A stretch of DNA of 64,000 nt, from NCBI GenBank assembly GCA_021513715.1, contig CP084167.1, positions 2,493,174-2,557,173 on the forward strand, in the 5' to 3' direction. This DNA is from Candidatus Heimdallarchaeum endolithica (GTDB lineage: Archaea; Asgardarchaeota; Heimdallarchaeia; Heimdallarchaeales; Heimdallarchaeaceae). Every line of letters starts with the position of its first letter. The stretch's first letter is position 1. Shown piece after piece: positions 27,141 to 35,385 of the stretch. The position numbers and the translations under genes were made by a program. The notes beneath the pieces were generated by a model. That model did no database searches. It was given only the letters and a program-made list of their open reading frames with translations, and was not told where the DNA came from.

Positions 27141-28217
27141 TTATTTTGATCTGTTTACTCCCATTTTTGCTATCTCTATGAGATATTCTTTATACTTCTT
27201 TTCAAATGCAGGCTCTGCTTTTTCAATAAACAATTTACATGTTGAAAATAATTCTTCTGCTTTTGCTTTAGCATAATCTAAAGCTCCTGTTTCCTTCATA
27301 ATGTCTTTTATTTCTTCTATTTCTTCTCTTGTTGCATTTCTTTTCCCAACTACTTGTTTGAGTTTGTTTTTTTCTTTCTCATTTGCATTTTCTATAGTTT
27401 TTATTAGTAAAATCGTTTTTTTTCCTTCTTTAATATCACTATCTACAGGCTTTCCAGTTTTTATTTCATCGCCAAAAGTACCAATAATGTCATCTACAAT
27501 TTGGAAAGCTATTCCCATGTTCCTAGCGTAGGATGATAAAGCTTTAAGCTGGGTTTCTTCTGCTTCTGCATAAATTGCTCCCATCTTTGTTGCTTTTTCG
27601 AATAATGCTGCTGTTTTTCCATTTATCATTTCAAAGTATTGCTTCTCTGTTACTTCAAATCTCCCTTGCATATCTGTTTCATATATGACTCCTTTTACAA
27701 CTTCCATAAAGCCTTTATTAAACTCCGATGCTGCTTTTATCATTATATCTGGCTTAAAATCTATTCTATTTAGTGCTTTATAAGCTAAATTATAAACAAA
27801 ATCTCCCCCTAGTATCCCCATGGCTAGTCCATAATCTTCTGGGTGAACATTTTTCTGAGGATAATTTTGCTTTGAATAATCTCTAAAAACTACATGAAAA
27901 GCTTTTTTTCCTCTTCTTGTTTCAGCAAAATCCATTATATCATCATGAATTAAACTAGCATTATGAAGGAGCTCTATTGATAATGAAGCAGGATAAATAG
28001 ATTCATTGAAGTCAGTGTTTAAACAAGCTTCATAGGAAAGTAACATAAGTATTGGCCTTATCCTTTTTCCTCCAGAAAATAGAAAATTATTTGTTTCTTG
28101 AACATAATATTCTAAAAAAGGATTGTCCTTACACGCAGCTATTTCCTCATTTATAAACTGTGTGAGGGCGATATTTACTTGTTCCATTTTTTTAATGTAA
28201 AAATCCTTGAAATTCAT
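27141..28217 (-). CDS. idsA: Geranylgeranyl/polyprenyl diphosphate synthase
   Basis: Makes all-trans prenyl diphosphates for archaeal ether lipids. It is 358 residues. The first aspartate-rich motif is DDIMD at 92-96 followed by RRG. The second is in IAFQIVDDIIGTFGDE. SGGKRIRP is present near residue 50. The chain-length product cannot be fixed by eye. Confidence 0.92.
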   Translation of the reverse strand: MNFKDFYIKKMEQVNIALTQFINEEIAACKDNPFLEYYVQETNNFLFSGGKRIRPILMLLSYEACLNTDFNESIYPASLSIELLHNASLIHDDIMDFAETRRGKKAFHVVFRDYSKQNYPQKNVHPEDYGLAMGILGGDFVYNLAYKALNRIDFKPDIMIKAASEFNKGFMEVVKGVIYETDMQGRFEVTEKQYFEMINGKTAALFEKATKMGAIYAEAEETQLKALSSYARNMGIAFQIVDDIIGTFGDEIKTGKPVDSDIKEGKKTILLIKTIENANEKEKNKLKQVVGKRNATREEIEEIKDIMKETGALDYAKAKAEELFSTCKLFIEKAEPAFEKKYKEYLIEIAKMGVNRSK

Positions 28218-28364
28218 TGAGTATCCCTTGATATTTTGAGAGAAAGGTAATATTATTAATTTTTTTCTAGAAATTTATCCTTTTTTGTTTTTTCTATTTT
28301 GGCAAATAAAAAATGCTTTATCCCAATTTATTTAAAGTCTCTATCTTTTTTTTATAGGAATAAT

Positions 28365-28994
28365 ATGAACCCTTATTTAGACAAATTTCAAGAAGTTGCA
28401 CAATCAATAGAAACAGAACTTAATAAAAAATCAGCCTTAAAAGAAAAATTGTTAAAATTATCTCGGGACTTAGTAAAAACTTCTGGAAAAGTTATTTCGA
28501 ATGTTCATTCAAAAAGAGTAACTGAGGCAAAAAAACTACTTTCTTCAGCTATATCTCTTCACACCCAGATATGTGACTTGCTGACTCAAGATCCATCTTT
28601 TACGGATTCAGGGTATATTTTAACAGCTTTACAAGAATTTACTGAAGCACATATTTTCTTTTCTCTAATTTCTAATTCTCCAATCCAATCTCCTACAGAG
28701 TTAGGTGTGACAGATCAAGCGTATCTTTTGGGCATTGCAGATGTTATCGGAGAACTTCGGCGCCATATTCTCGAAATATTAATTGATGATAATATTGAAG
28801 AAGCAAAAAGGTTTTTTCAATTGATGAAAGACCTATATGACATATTCTTACAAATAGAAATTGACAAATCTTTAATCGGTGACTTCAGACGAAAGCGTGA
28901 CATGGCTCGAGTTTTAATCGAAAAAACACTCTCTGATTTATTTATTGCTATTCAAAGTAAAAGATTAGAAATGAAAATGAAAGATTTTAACTAA
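28365..28994 (+). CDS. Translin family protein
   Basis: 209 residues from the ATG at 28365; a TTG-initiated extension to 28299 looks non-coding. All-helical, with the translin C-terminal signature GDFRRKRDMARVLIEKTLSDL. Eukaryotic translin with TRAX forms the RNA-cleaving C3PO complex. Archaeal translins are RNA-binding or nuclease homologues of unclear role. Its last 4 bases overlap the convergent glycerate kinase gene. Confidence 0.85.
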   Translation: MNPYLDKFQEVAQSIETELNKKSALKEKLLKLSRDLVKTSGKVISNVHSKRVTEAKKLLSSAISLHTQICDLLTQDPSFTDSGYILTALQEFTEAHIFFSLISNSPIQSPTELGVTDQAYLLGIADVIGELRRHILEILIDDNIEEAKRFFQLMKDLYDIFLQIEIDKSLIGDFRRKRDMARVLIEKTLSDLFIAIQSKRLEMKMKDFN

Positions 28995-30367
28995 TCTTCT
29001 GGGATAATTAGAATTCCAATATCCATAACGTTTGTGCCAGTGTATCCTGTAATTATTTCTCCTTTGTGTTTATGGAAAAAACTGTTTGTATCATGTTTCT
29101 TTAAACTCTCTTTTGCCTGCTTTTTTCTTAATTTGCTATCAATTGTAAACGGACCAACAATTGCTCCTGCTGCATCAGAGTTTCCGTCAATCCCATCTGT
29201 TCCAAATTCAATAAGATATGCTTTTTTATTGTTTCTTATTTTTAAAGCAAAAGACAAAGCTAATTCTTGATTTCGCCCACCTTTTCCAATATTTGCTGTT
29301 TCTTTAGGAAGTTTTACTGTAGTTTCTCCTCCCCATAAAAATGCTCTCTCTTGTGGATATTTTTTTACATACTTTTTAGCTAACCATTTGCCTACTTTCG
29401 CAGCTTCTCCTTCAATGTTGTATGAAATAATTTTTCCTTTAATGTCGTTTTGTTTTAATATTTTTTCTTTTAAATGGTCTATGACGATTTGATTGCTACC
29501 AATTAATATATTATTTACTTTGTTGAATTTTTCTTTATTTTTTGGAGTTTCATGCTTCTTTTGCTTCTGCCTATTTTGTAGTATCTCTTTTGCTTCTTTT
29601 GGTAATCTTTTTTCAATTTTGTATTTTCTGATTATTCTTTTACAGTCTTCCCATGTTGTTGTATCCATAACAGTAGGGCCTGAAGCTATATTTGTTGGGT
29701 CATTTCCTGGTACATCAGAGATAATAAATGAATAAATATTTGCAGATGTGTAGTTAACTATTTTTCCTCCTTTGATTTGAGAAAAGTGTTTTCTTATAGT
29801 ATTTATTTCATGTATTGTGGCACCACTTGATAATAAAAGTTTCATTAACTTTACATAACTATTCATTTTGATAATTGGTAGTTCAAATAAAGATGACCCT
29901 CCTCCTGAAATAAGAAAAAAACAAACATCTTCTTGTTTTAATTTTGATAATATTTTAATTGCCTTTTTTGCACTGTTAATACTTTCATCATTTGGTATAG
30001 GGTGTCCTCCTTTAAAAAAATGACAATTAGACATTTCTTTTATTTTATCACTTGTTTCATCTGGAGATGAAACAAGAATCTGATTGAAAAAGTAAGGTGA
30101 ATTAACTATAAACCAATTAGCCATTGTTTCTGCAGCTTTTCCAAATGAAATCAAGCAAAAATTCGCATTTTTGTCAAAAGTAATTTTATTTTTTTTGTAT
30201 ATTAAGCTATTTTTCTCAATTTTTATATTATTGCTTAAAAAAGAACTTGGTTGTGAAAAATTTAAAGTTTCTTCAGCTACACCTAATAAGAATTCAACAT
30301 ATTTCCTTTCCTTTTTATTTGAAATCTTAGATAAAAGTTCTTTTCTGTTTTTAATCCATTCTTTCAT
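28991..30367 (-). CDS. gck: Glycerate 2-kinase (GckA/MOFRL family)
   Basis: 458 residues. The N-terminal kinase domain has FFLISGGGSSLFELP, and the C-terminal MOFRL domain has WGGETTVKLP and EFGTDGIDGNSDAAGAIV. It phosphorylates glycerate to 2-phosphoglycerate in archaeal semi- or non-phosphorylative sugar degradation. It is unusually Lys/Asn-rich. It stops upstream of translin and starts 4 bases after the FAD synthetase gene, likely cotranscribed. Confidence 0.9.
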   Translation of the reverse strand: MKEWIKNRKELLSKISNKKERKYVEFLLGVAEETLNFSQPSSFLSNNIKIEKNSLIYKKNKITFDKNANFCLISFGKAAETMANWFIVNSPYFFNQILVSSPDETSDKIKEMSNCHFFKGGHPIPNDESINSAKKAIKILSKLKQEDVCFFLISGGGSSLFELPIIKMNSYVKLMKLLLSSGATIHEINTIRKHFSQIKGGKIVNYTSANIYSFIISDVPGNDPTNIASGPTVMDTTTWEDCKRIIRKYKIEKRLPKEAKEILQNRQKQKKHETPKNKEKFNKVNNILIGSNQIVIDHLKEKILKQNDIKGKIISYNIEGEAAKVGKWLAKKYVKKYPQERAFLWGGETTVKLPKETANIGKGGRNQELALSFALKIRNNKKAYLIEFGTDGIDGNSDAAGAIVGPFTIDSKLRKKQAKESLKKHDTNSFFHKHKGEIITGYTGTNVMDIGILIIPED

Positions 30368-30370
30368 TCT

Positions 30371-31006
30371 TTACATCCTGATGTTCTTTTGAATAATTTC
30401 TTGCATAATTTTAGAGGTTGATTTTCCAGGAACATATTGGTTTAATCGAATTATCTTTATGTGTTCTAATTTATTCTCTCTTAATTTATTCATTAAATCT
30501 TCTTCATTGAATTTTTGGTCATATCCTAGAGCTATTATGTCTGGCATTATCTGTTTTACTGTTAAAATGAAATCCCCCTCGTTTCCAATAACTGCTACAT
30601 CTACATCTTTTATGTGAGCTATCACTTGAGCTCGATCTCTTTGCGAGTTTGTTGGTTCGCGTTTTTTTAGTTTCCGAACATTATTGTCTGTTGTAATTAC
30701 TACAACAAGAACATCTCCAAGTAACTTCGCTTGTTTAAGAGTAAAAATGTGCCCTATGTGAATAAGATCAAATACTCCACCAGTCATTACTACAGAAATT
30801 TGTTTTCTCCCAAATTCTGTCAGAGAAATATTATCTTCGTCTTTTTTTGCTAAAGAACCATTTTTTATTAGTTCTTTAACTGTTTCTTGAATAATTTTTA
30901 CTGGTAGTTCTAATCTTCTTGCAAGATTTATACTATTTGTCTTTCTTTCTACTAACGTGTCACAATAAGCATGCCTTAGAATTAAGTTATCAATTGAACC
31001 TGTCAT
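30371..31006 (-). CDS. ribL: FAD synthetase RibL with N-terminal winged helix
   Basis: 211 residues. Residues about 1-70 form a winged-helix-like region (SINLARRLELPVKIIQETVKELIKNGSL). The rest is a cytidylyltransferase fold with TGGVFDLIHIGH, where HIGH is at 83-86, plus RDRAQVIAHIKDVD and IALGYDQ. Archaeal RibL adenylates FMN to FAD. The fused winged helix is not part of the minimal enzyme. It sits 7 bases downstream of riboflavin kinase, so the two probably act in sequence on riboflavin. Confidence 0.8.
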   Translation of the reverse strand: MTGSIDNLILRHAYCDTLVERKTNSINLARRLELPVKIIQETVKELIKNGSLAKKDEDNISLTEFGRKQISVVMTGGVFDLIHIGHIFTLKQAKLLGDVLVVVITTDNNVRKLKKREPTNSQRDRAQVIAHIKDVDVAVIGNEGDFILTVKQIMPDIIALGYDQKFNEEDLMNKLRENKLEHIKIIRLNQYVPGKSTSKIMQEIIQKNIRM

Positions 31007-31013
31007 TTTCTTC

Positions 31014-31706
31014 TCAACTTCTCTTTAATGAATACCGAATTATTATCTCATCTCCGTCTTCTAAGTTAAATTTTTCTCTTATATTAATGTCACTTACAAT
31101 TTCGGCTATGTTCTTTCCATAGTGTGTCCTTCTTGGGACAATAATTGCGGCTTTTTCATCAGAGTCGAATAACTTAACTGTGTAGCATAAAACATCTCCA
31201 AAACTTCTTCCTTCTTCTTTAAATCCTGTTATTATTTTAGGGAAAGAACCTCTAATAAGATCTAATTTCTCCACATCGTTAGCCCCTATTCTTACATTTA
31301 GCGTTCCTGGGTAAGGTACAAAGCCAAGTGTTTTTTTGAAGCTCTTTACATAGCTTGGTTGGGACATGTAATATTTTCCTTCTCCAAAACCAGTAAAAAT
31401 TACCCCACATAGTACAAGTTCTGTTTTATCTGGATGAATAGCTTTCTCTAGTTCAAACCTAAGGTTATGCAATGTTTCAATACCTTTTTCTGTTAGCTGT
31501 GCATTTGAACCTCTAGGGCCAGATTCCCATAAAATAAAACCAGTTGCAGCTAGTTTAAGTAAATATCTTGAGGCACTTTGTTGAGATATATTAAACACTT
31601 TAGCGACTTCTGTTGTAGTAATTTCTACTTTGTGATAAATTGCATGTTTTTGTGCTATGTAGATTAATAATCCAATCTCTCGATTTGACAAATGAAAAAT
31701 GTTCAC
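31014..31706 (-). CDS. ribK: CTP-dependent riboflavin kinase with N-terminal winged helix
   Basis: 230 residues from a GTG. The winged helix is at about 5-80 (EVAKVFNISQQSASRYLLKLAATGFI). The kinase domain follows with VIFTGFGEGKYYMSQPSYVKSF, PYPGTLNVRI and GDEIIIRY. Fused proteins of this kind are known in archaea as bifunctional regulator-kinases of riboflavin genes. It forms FMN for the next gene in the operon. Confidence 0.9.
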   Translation of the reverse strand: MNIFHLSNREIGLLIYIAQKHAIYHKVEITTTEVAKVFNISQQSASRYLLKLAATGFILWESGPRGSNAQLTEKGIETLHNLRFELEKAIHPDKTELVLCGVIFTGFGEGKYYMSQPSYVKSFKKTLGFVPYPGTLNVRIGANDVEKLDLIRGSFPKIITGFKEEGRSFGDVLCYTVKLFDSDEKAAIIVPRRTHYGKNIAEIVSDINIREKFNLEDGDEIIIRYSLKRS

Positions 31707-32018
31707 GAGTTATCAGACATATAGATATTTATACTTTCTTAAATTTTTCAGTCAATAAGCTTAATTTTTGTTTATTTTTATATGAAACATTTTCCTCAAA
31801 GAAGTTCTGGAGCGCAAAATTTACTATTTATTGAACCAAAGGAAAGCTGAATATTTCTCCTCTGTAAAAATGGAAGAAAAAGAATGTTTATTTGCTAACG
31901 TTAGAAGGTTAAATAACTTTCTCTTTATTCTTTTACCTCTTCTTCCTTTTCAAGAAACCTTTCAAACTTTTTATGTTACTATGCTCTTTCCAACAATTTA
32001 TATTTTTTTGTAATTTGA
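31707..32018. other. Intergenic region upstream of the MITE-like element
   Basis: About 310 bases of AT-rich sequence between the divergent ribK start and the inverted-repeat element. Short open frames exist on the plus strand but lack ribosome-binding sites and look non-coding. Confidence 0.4.
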
Positions 32019-32128
32019 TAGTACTTCCGCAATAAGTTGACCGATTTCTATAGGTTAAAATTATAGGCGTTCATACTATCATTGGCGTGTTCTCAATTCA
32101 TACTTTTTGAGATAATTCGGAAGTACTA
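32019..32128. mobile_element. MITE-like 110-bp element with 11-bp terminal inverted repeats
   Basis: TAGTACTTCCG at 32019-32029 is repeated exactly in inverse at 32118-32128. The direct repeat ATTTGA flanks both sides (32013-32018 and 32129-32134), as expected of a target duplication. The interior has no ORF. The size and structure fit a non-autonomous transposon. No transposase with this terminus is visible in the window. Confidence 0.6.
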
Positions 32129-32142
32129 ATTTGAATGATAAC

Positions 32143-32152
32143 CTTTAAATAG
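32143..32152 (+). promoter_or_regulatory. Putative TATA box of the five-gene operon
   Basis: CTTTAAATAG preceded by AAC (BRE-like position) and lying 9 bases past the ATTTGA flank of the MITE-like element. The expected transcription start is near 32175-32180, inside the inverted repeat described next. Confidence 0.5.
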
Positions 32153-32175
32153 TCCATTAGAAACTGTTTATTTGA

Positions 32176-32197
32176 GACTTACATTTTTATGTAAGTC
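32176..32197. promoter_or_regulatory. Perfect inverted repeat at the expected transcription start
   Basis: GACTTACAT and ATGTAAGTC separated by TTTT, 22 bases in all. Its place about 24-33 bases past the TATA box suits an operator that blocks initiation; in RNA it could also form a 5' hairpin. The ArsR-like regulator encoded in the operon is the natural candidate ligand, by inference. Confidence 0.55.
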
Positions 32198-32223
32198 AAT
32201 TACATCTGTTTGGAGTGAAAAAA

Positions 32224-32358
32224 ATGTCTCAAAAAGAATCAGTAAAAAAAATAGATGCTGAAATAAAAAAGTTGAAAGAAAAAATAGAAAAAAGTAGAAA
32301 TAAAAGTGATTCATCTAGGAATTGGGTGAATTATGATACTTTCAGTATCATTTTTTAG
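32224..32358 (+). CDS. 44-residue lysine-rich small protein, first gene of operon
   Basis: ATG to TAG, 44 residues. TTTGGAGTG precedes the start at a normal distance, giving a good Shine-Dalgarno. The N-terminal ~28 residues are a Lys/Glu-rich amphipathic helix (KKIDAEIKKLKEKIEKSRNK). The next gene's AGGAGGG begins at its stop codon. I recognise no family. Confidence 0.5.
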   Translation: MSQKESVKKIDAEIKKLKEKIEKSRNKSDSSRNWVNYDTFSIIF

Positions 32359-32369
32359 GAGGGTTGAAA

Positions 32370-32690
32370 ATGAAAAAAGAAATTTATGATTTTGATTTAT
32401 TATCTAAAGAATTATCAAAGTCAATTACAAATTGGGCTGAAACAACAATGAGTGCTTTACAGGATGAATTAAAACGATTTTCTGAACCATTAAAACAATT
32501 CTCACAAATTTCATCAGAAGGAATTCAATCTATATTAGTTAATTTTACCGATAATCTGAGAGAAACAATAACAGAACTATCAGAAGATTTCTTAGATGCA
32601 GTAGAAGATGCTCTTGATACTATTGAAGATGTTATTGATGATCTAGAAGAAATTGCAGAGGAAGGAAAAGAGACAATAATAATAAAGTGA
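32370..32690 (+). CDS. Acidic helical protein, second gene of operon
   Basis: 106 residues from the ATG at 32370, with a near-perfect AGGAGGG at 32357-32363. All-helical; the C-terminal half is strongly acidic (LDTIEDVIDDLEEIAEEG). There are no cysteines, membrane segments or catalytic motifs. The heptad-like pattern suggests oligomerisation or binding to the coiled-coil of the regulator two genes later. Unknown family. Confidence 0.55.
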   Translation: MKKEIYDFDLLSKELSKSITNWAETTMSALQDELKRFSEPLKQFSQISSEGIQSILVNFTDNLRETITELSEDFLDAVEDALDTIEDVIDDLEEIAEEGKETIIIK

Positions 32691-32702
32691 TAGGTGATAA
32701 AA

Positions 32703-32945
32703 ATGAAAAGAAAAAGTGTAGAAGCAAATTTGTTAAAAAGTTTATCCATTTTAAATAAGGGGTTGAGAAAGAAAAATAAAGGAAACACATTCCAATATTT
32801 TTCTTCTCTAAATAGTATTTATTTGTATGAGACTTTTAATTGTTTTGAACTATCTGTCAACGCCTTCTCAAATAGTAAGTTTTGTTTAACAACAAATAGT
32901 TCTTGTAATGTCAAGGTTGTAAAACGGGGGTCTGTTTATGAGTAA
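32703..32945 (+). CDS. 80-residue protein overlapping the regulator gene
   Basis: 80 residues. TAGGTGATAAAA precedes the ATG. A basic N-terminus (MKRKSVEANLLKSLSILNKGLRKKNKG) precedes a Ser/Asn/Phe-rich part with two cysteines (NCFELS and KFCLT) and SSCN. Its stop overlaps the next gene by 8 bases, in a different frame, indicating coupling. Unknown function; the coding status is less sure than that of its neighbours. Confidence 0.45.
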   Translation: MKRKSVEANLLKSLSILNKGLRKKNKGNTFQYFSSLNSIYLYETFNCFELSVNAFSNSKFCLTTNSSCNVKVVKRGSVYE

Positions 32946-34062
32946 TAGTAATGATAGAGATAAAATTAAGAAAGAATTGGAAGAGTTGAAGAAAAGAAAT
33001 CAAGAATTAGAGAAGATGATTAAAACAGTATTTAACAAAATAGATAAAATAAATGGTTTAAAAAAGGAAAATGAGAAAGTAGAAAACGTCACGCCTGATA
33101 AAATGAAAAAAAGAGCTGTTGAAAAACTTCTTGAAAGAGACCTTCAGAGCTTAAAGGAGAAAAAAATTACTCAGAACCATAGAACTCATCTGTCTCCTGA
33201 TCCAAAGATAGAAAGAAGAAGAGTTAGACGAGATGAAAGAATTCATCCTTTACGAGAAGGACCTTTACCTCCTAGTGCTCCTAATCCTCCTGACGCTCCT
33301 TTGCCTCCAGAGCGCATTGATGGTCCTTCAAGAAAGCATATCTTATTATCTAAAGAAGAGATTGCTCGCGCTAGAGAAGAGATTAATCGTGCAAGAGAAG
33401 AGCTTCGACGGGAAAGGGAAAAATTAAGGCATGAAGCCAGAAGAAAAGCTTTAGAATCTGCCAAGAAATCTGATGCCAAACCTTTCATATTTTCTAAGAA
33501 TATCGATTTGGATGGTTTTGGGGAAACTATTTCAAAGTATGTTGAAAGCATTTTATCGTCTGTTTCAAGAAATATTGAAGAAACAGTAAAAAGCGCTTTT
33601 TCTCCAGATAAAGCTTCAACTATTAAATTCTCCGGTTCCAGTTCATTCACATCAAATGAAAAAGGGCGTAAATTTTCATTTCCTTATGATTATAGACGGA
33701 TACCGATAGAAGAAATAGAATCATATCTTGAAGAAATATCTGAACTTCTATCTGCAATAGGTGATAAAAATCGTTTACATATCTTAAAACTACTTGAACT
33801 TCAACCTGAGTATCAAAAAGAATTATCAGAAAAAACAGGTCTTCGAGGAGGAACTTTTAAACATCATACTGATATCCTAGCCAAAAATGGTCTTATAACC
33901 CAAGAAACAGTAAGAGGGCGATATCTTATAACACAACTAGGGATTGAAGCTTTAAAACTCGCTGAAATATTATACACTAGAAAACAGGAACTCTACTCTT
34001 CAGAAGACTCGTTAGATGATGAAGAAGAAGATGATGATGAAATAAATATTGATATTAGTTAG
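32938..34062 (+). CDS. ArsR-like winged-helix regulator with coiled-coil and proline-rich regions
   Basis: 374 residues in several parts. A coiled coil at about 3-50 is followed by a basic stretch to about 100. A Pro-rich linker lies at about 102-125 (GPLPPSAPNPPDAPLPPE). A highly charged Arg/Glu helix occupies about 135-180 and a central region 185-260. A C-terminal ArsR-type winged helix at about 265-350 has LLSAIGDKNRLHILKLLEL and LRGGTFKHHTDILAKNGLI. The tail is acidic Asp/Glu. The architecture is unusual for an ArsR protein, which is normally about 100 residues. It probably regulates its own operon through the palindrome at 32176. Confidence 0.65.
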   Translation: MSNSNDRDKIKKELEELKKRNQELEKMIKTVFNKIDKINGLKKENEKVENVTPDKMKKRAVEKLLERDLQSLKEKKITQNHRTHLSPDPKIERRRVRRDERIHPLREGPLPPSAPNPPDAPLPPERIDGPSRKHILLSKEEIARAREEINRAREELRREREKLRHEARRKALESAKKSDAKPFIFSKNIDLDGFGETISKYVESILSSVSRNIEETVKSAFSPDKASTIKFSGSSSFTSNEKGRKFSFPYDYRRIPIEEIESYLEEISELLSAIGDKNRLHILKLLELQPEYQKELSEKTGLRGGTFKHHTDILAKNGLITQETVRGRYLITQLGIEALKLAEILYTRKQELYSSEDSLDDEEEDDDEINIDIS

Positions 34063-34074
34063 GAGGAATTTAAA

Positions 34075-34737
34075 ATGATATTGAGTATTCGAAATTCTCC
34101 TATAAAAATTAAAAAGACAGTTACTCATACCTTTAGTAATAATCATGTTAAACTAGAATTGAAGAAAGGTTCTTTACTCTTCCCTATTTTCAATGATTTT
34201 GATGATATCCAAGTAGGTTGGTTGTTTTCTGGAAAACTTTCTATTTTCGGAGATTTGATTGTTCATACAAATAATGGCGCTGCAGGAAAGATCGTTTCAC
34301 AACAATACACTCACAGTATCTTTATGCCTGTAGTTCTTGAATTTTTATCCTTTAATGCTGTAAAGGAAATTAATCCATTGTCTGATTTCAGTTATTATAC
34401 AAAGATAATGGATGATTTTAACAAAAAAATAGTTTTTACTAGTTTTATTAGAAAAACTTTACCTAATACCTTTATTTGGGGAGATAAGTCAGGATCTTTT
34501 TGGATGATCTCAAAAGAAAAAACATTTTTCGTTCATTTACCCGAAGTATTAGCGCGAGAAAAAGATGATAATCTGTTGTATCTAGACAAAAAGGGTTTTA
34601 CTATTGTCAAAAACGGTGTTATATCCTTTGAAACATCAACATTTTTATCTGGTCAAAAAATCAGAAAATTTATCTCTGAAATGTTAGGCAGTGTAAACAT
34701 CGATACTTTTCTAAGAAATTTTAACATCACTTTTTGA
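34075..34737 (+). CDS. Unknown beta-rich protein, last gene of operon
   Basis: 220 residues. TAGGAGGAAT precedes the ATG, a strong ribosome-binding site, 13 bases after the regulator stop. Predicted mostly beta in the first half (VKLELKKGSLLFPIF, VGWLFSGKLSIFGDLIVHT), with helices near the C-terminus. No signal peptide, membrane segment or known catalytic motif. I recognise no family; the association with the regulator is its only clue. Confidence 0.55.
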   Translation: MILSIRNSPIKIKKTVTHTFSNNHVKLELKKGSLLFPIFNDFDDIQVGWLFSGKLSIFGDLIVHTNNGAAGKIVSQQYTHSIFMPVVLEFLSFNAVKEINPLSDFSYYTKIMDDFNKKIVFTSFIRKTLPNTFIWGDKSGSFWMISKEKTFFVHLPEVLAREKDDNLLYLDKKGFTIVKNGVISFETSTFLSGQKIRKFISEMLGSVNIDTFLRNFNITF

Positions 34738-34822
34738 AATTTTTCTTTTTTTTTATTTAAGTTTGAAAATTAAATACTTACACAAGAAAGGTTAATCTAA
34801 ACATTTTTTTTAATGTAACTTT

Positions 34823-35257
34823 TCAAAACATTTGTTTCAGTTTTTCTGATATTTTATCTAGTAATTGTTCGAGTTCAAGTAACTCTGTTTCTTTTCTTGC
34901 TTTTAATTGACTTTCAATGTTTTCTTTGAATTGCTTCAAATCTCTTAAGTCTGATATGTATTGCTCAACTTTCTCCTTCTTTTTTTCTACAATTTCTGGT
35001 ATATCTTCAATTGATTCAACAGAAGGAAATAGTTTAAGTTCCCCTCTTTCTTTCGCTACTATTAACTTACTTATCTCATTATCTAACTTGTCAATATTAT
35101 GGTTAACTGCATATATTTTTTGATTGATTTTTATTAAAATTTCTTGAGCTCTAGCGATTATTGGGGATTGCTCTTTCTTTTTTCTTAGTAAAATAAACAT
35201 TATTGAGATTAAAACTACTCCAACTAAACATAAAATTATTATTAAACTGGTTTGCAT
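34823..35257 (-). CDS. Membrane-anchored coiled-coil protein
   Basis: 144 residues. One N-terminal transmembrane segment (TSLIIILCLVGVVLISIMFI) is followed by basic RKKK and then a long coiled coil to the C-terminus (about 35-140) rich in Lys, Glu and Leu. A topology with the coiled coil in the cytosol is suggested by the positive-inside rule. Unknown function. Confidence 0.6.
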   Translation of the reverse strand: MQTSLIIILCLVGVVLISIMFILLRKKKEQSPIIARAQEILIKINQKIYAVNHNIDKLDNEISKLIVAKERGELKLFPSVESIEDIPEIVEKKKEKVEQYISDLRDLKQFKENIESQLKARKETELLELEQLLDKISEKLKQMF

Positions 35258-35385
35258 AATTAAAGGAATCTATACTACTAAAAAAAACTATTGAAACTTA
35301 AATACACTTTTTAGAAATTCGTTTTACCAAAACTATTGAAAAGTTATTTGTATAATACTAAAAAAAGGAATAGTAGTAAAAAAAG

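Noticed and set aside
28299..28364. 22-residue N-terminal extension of translin
   Set aside because: It starts at TTG without a ribosome-binding site and encodes hydrophobic sequence not seen in the family.
31640..32013. Short plus-strand ORFs of about 60 residues upstream of the MITE-like element
   Set aside because: No ribosome-binding sites, Phe/Leu-rich shadow-like composition, and partial overlap with ribK on the other strand.
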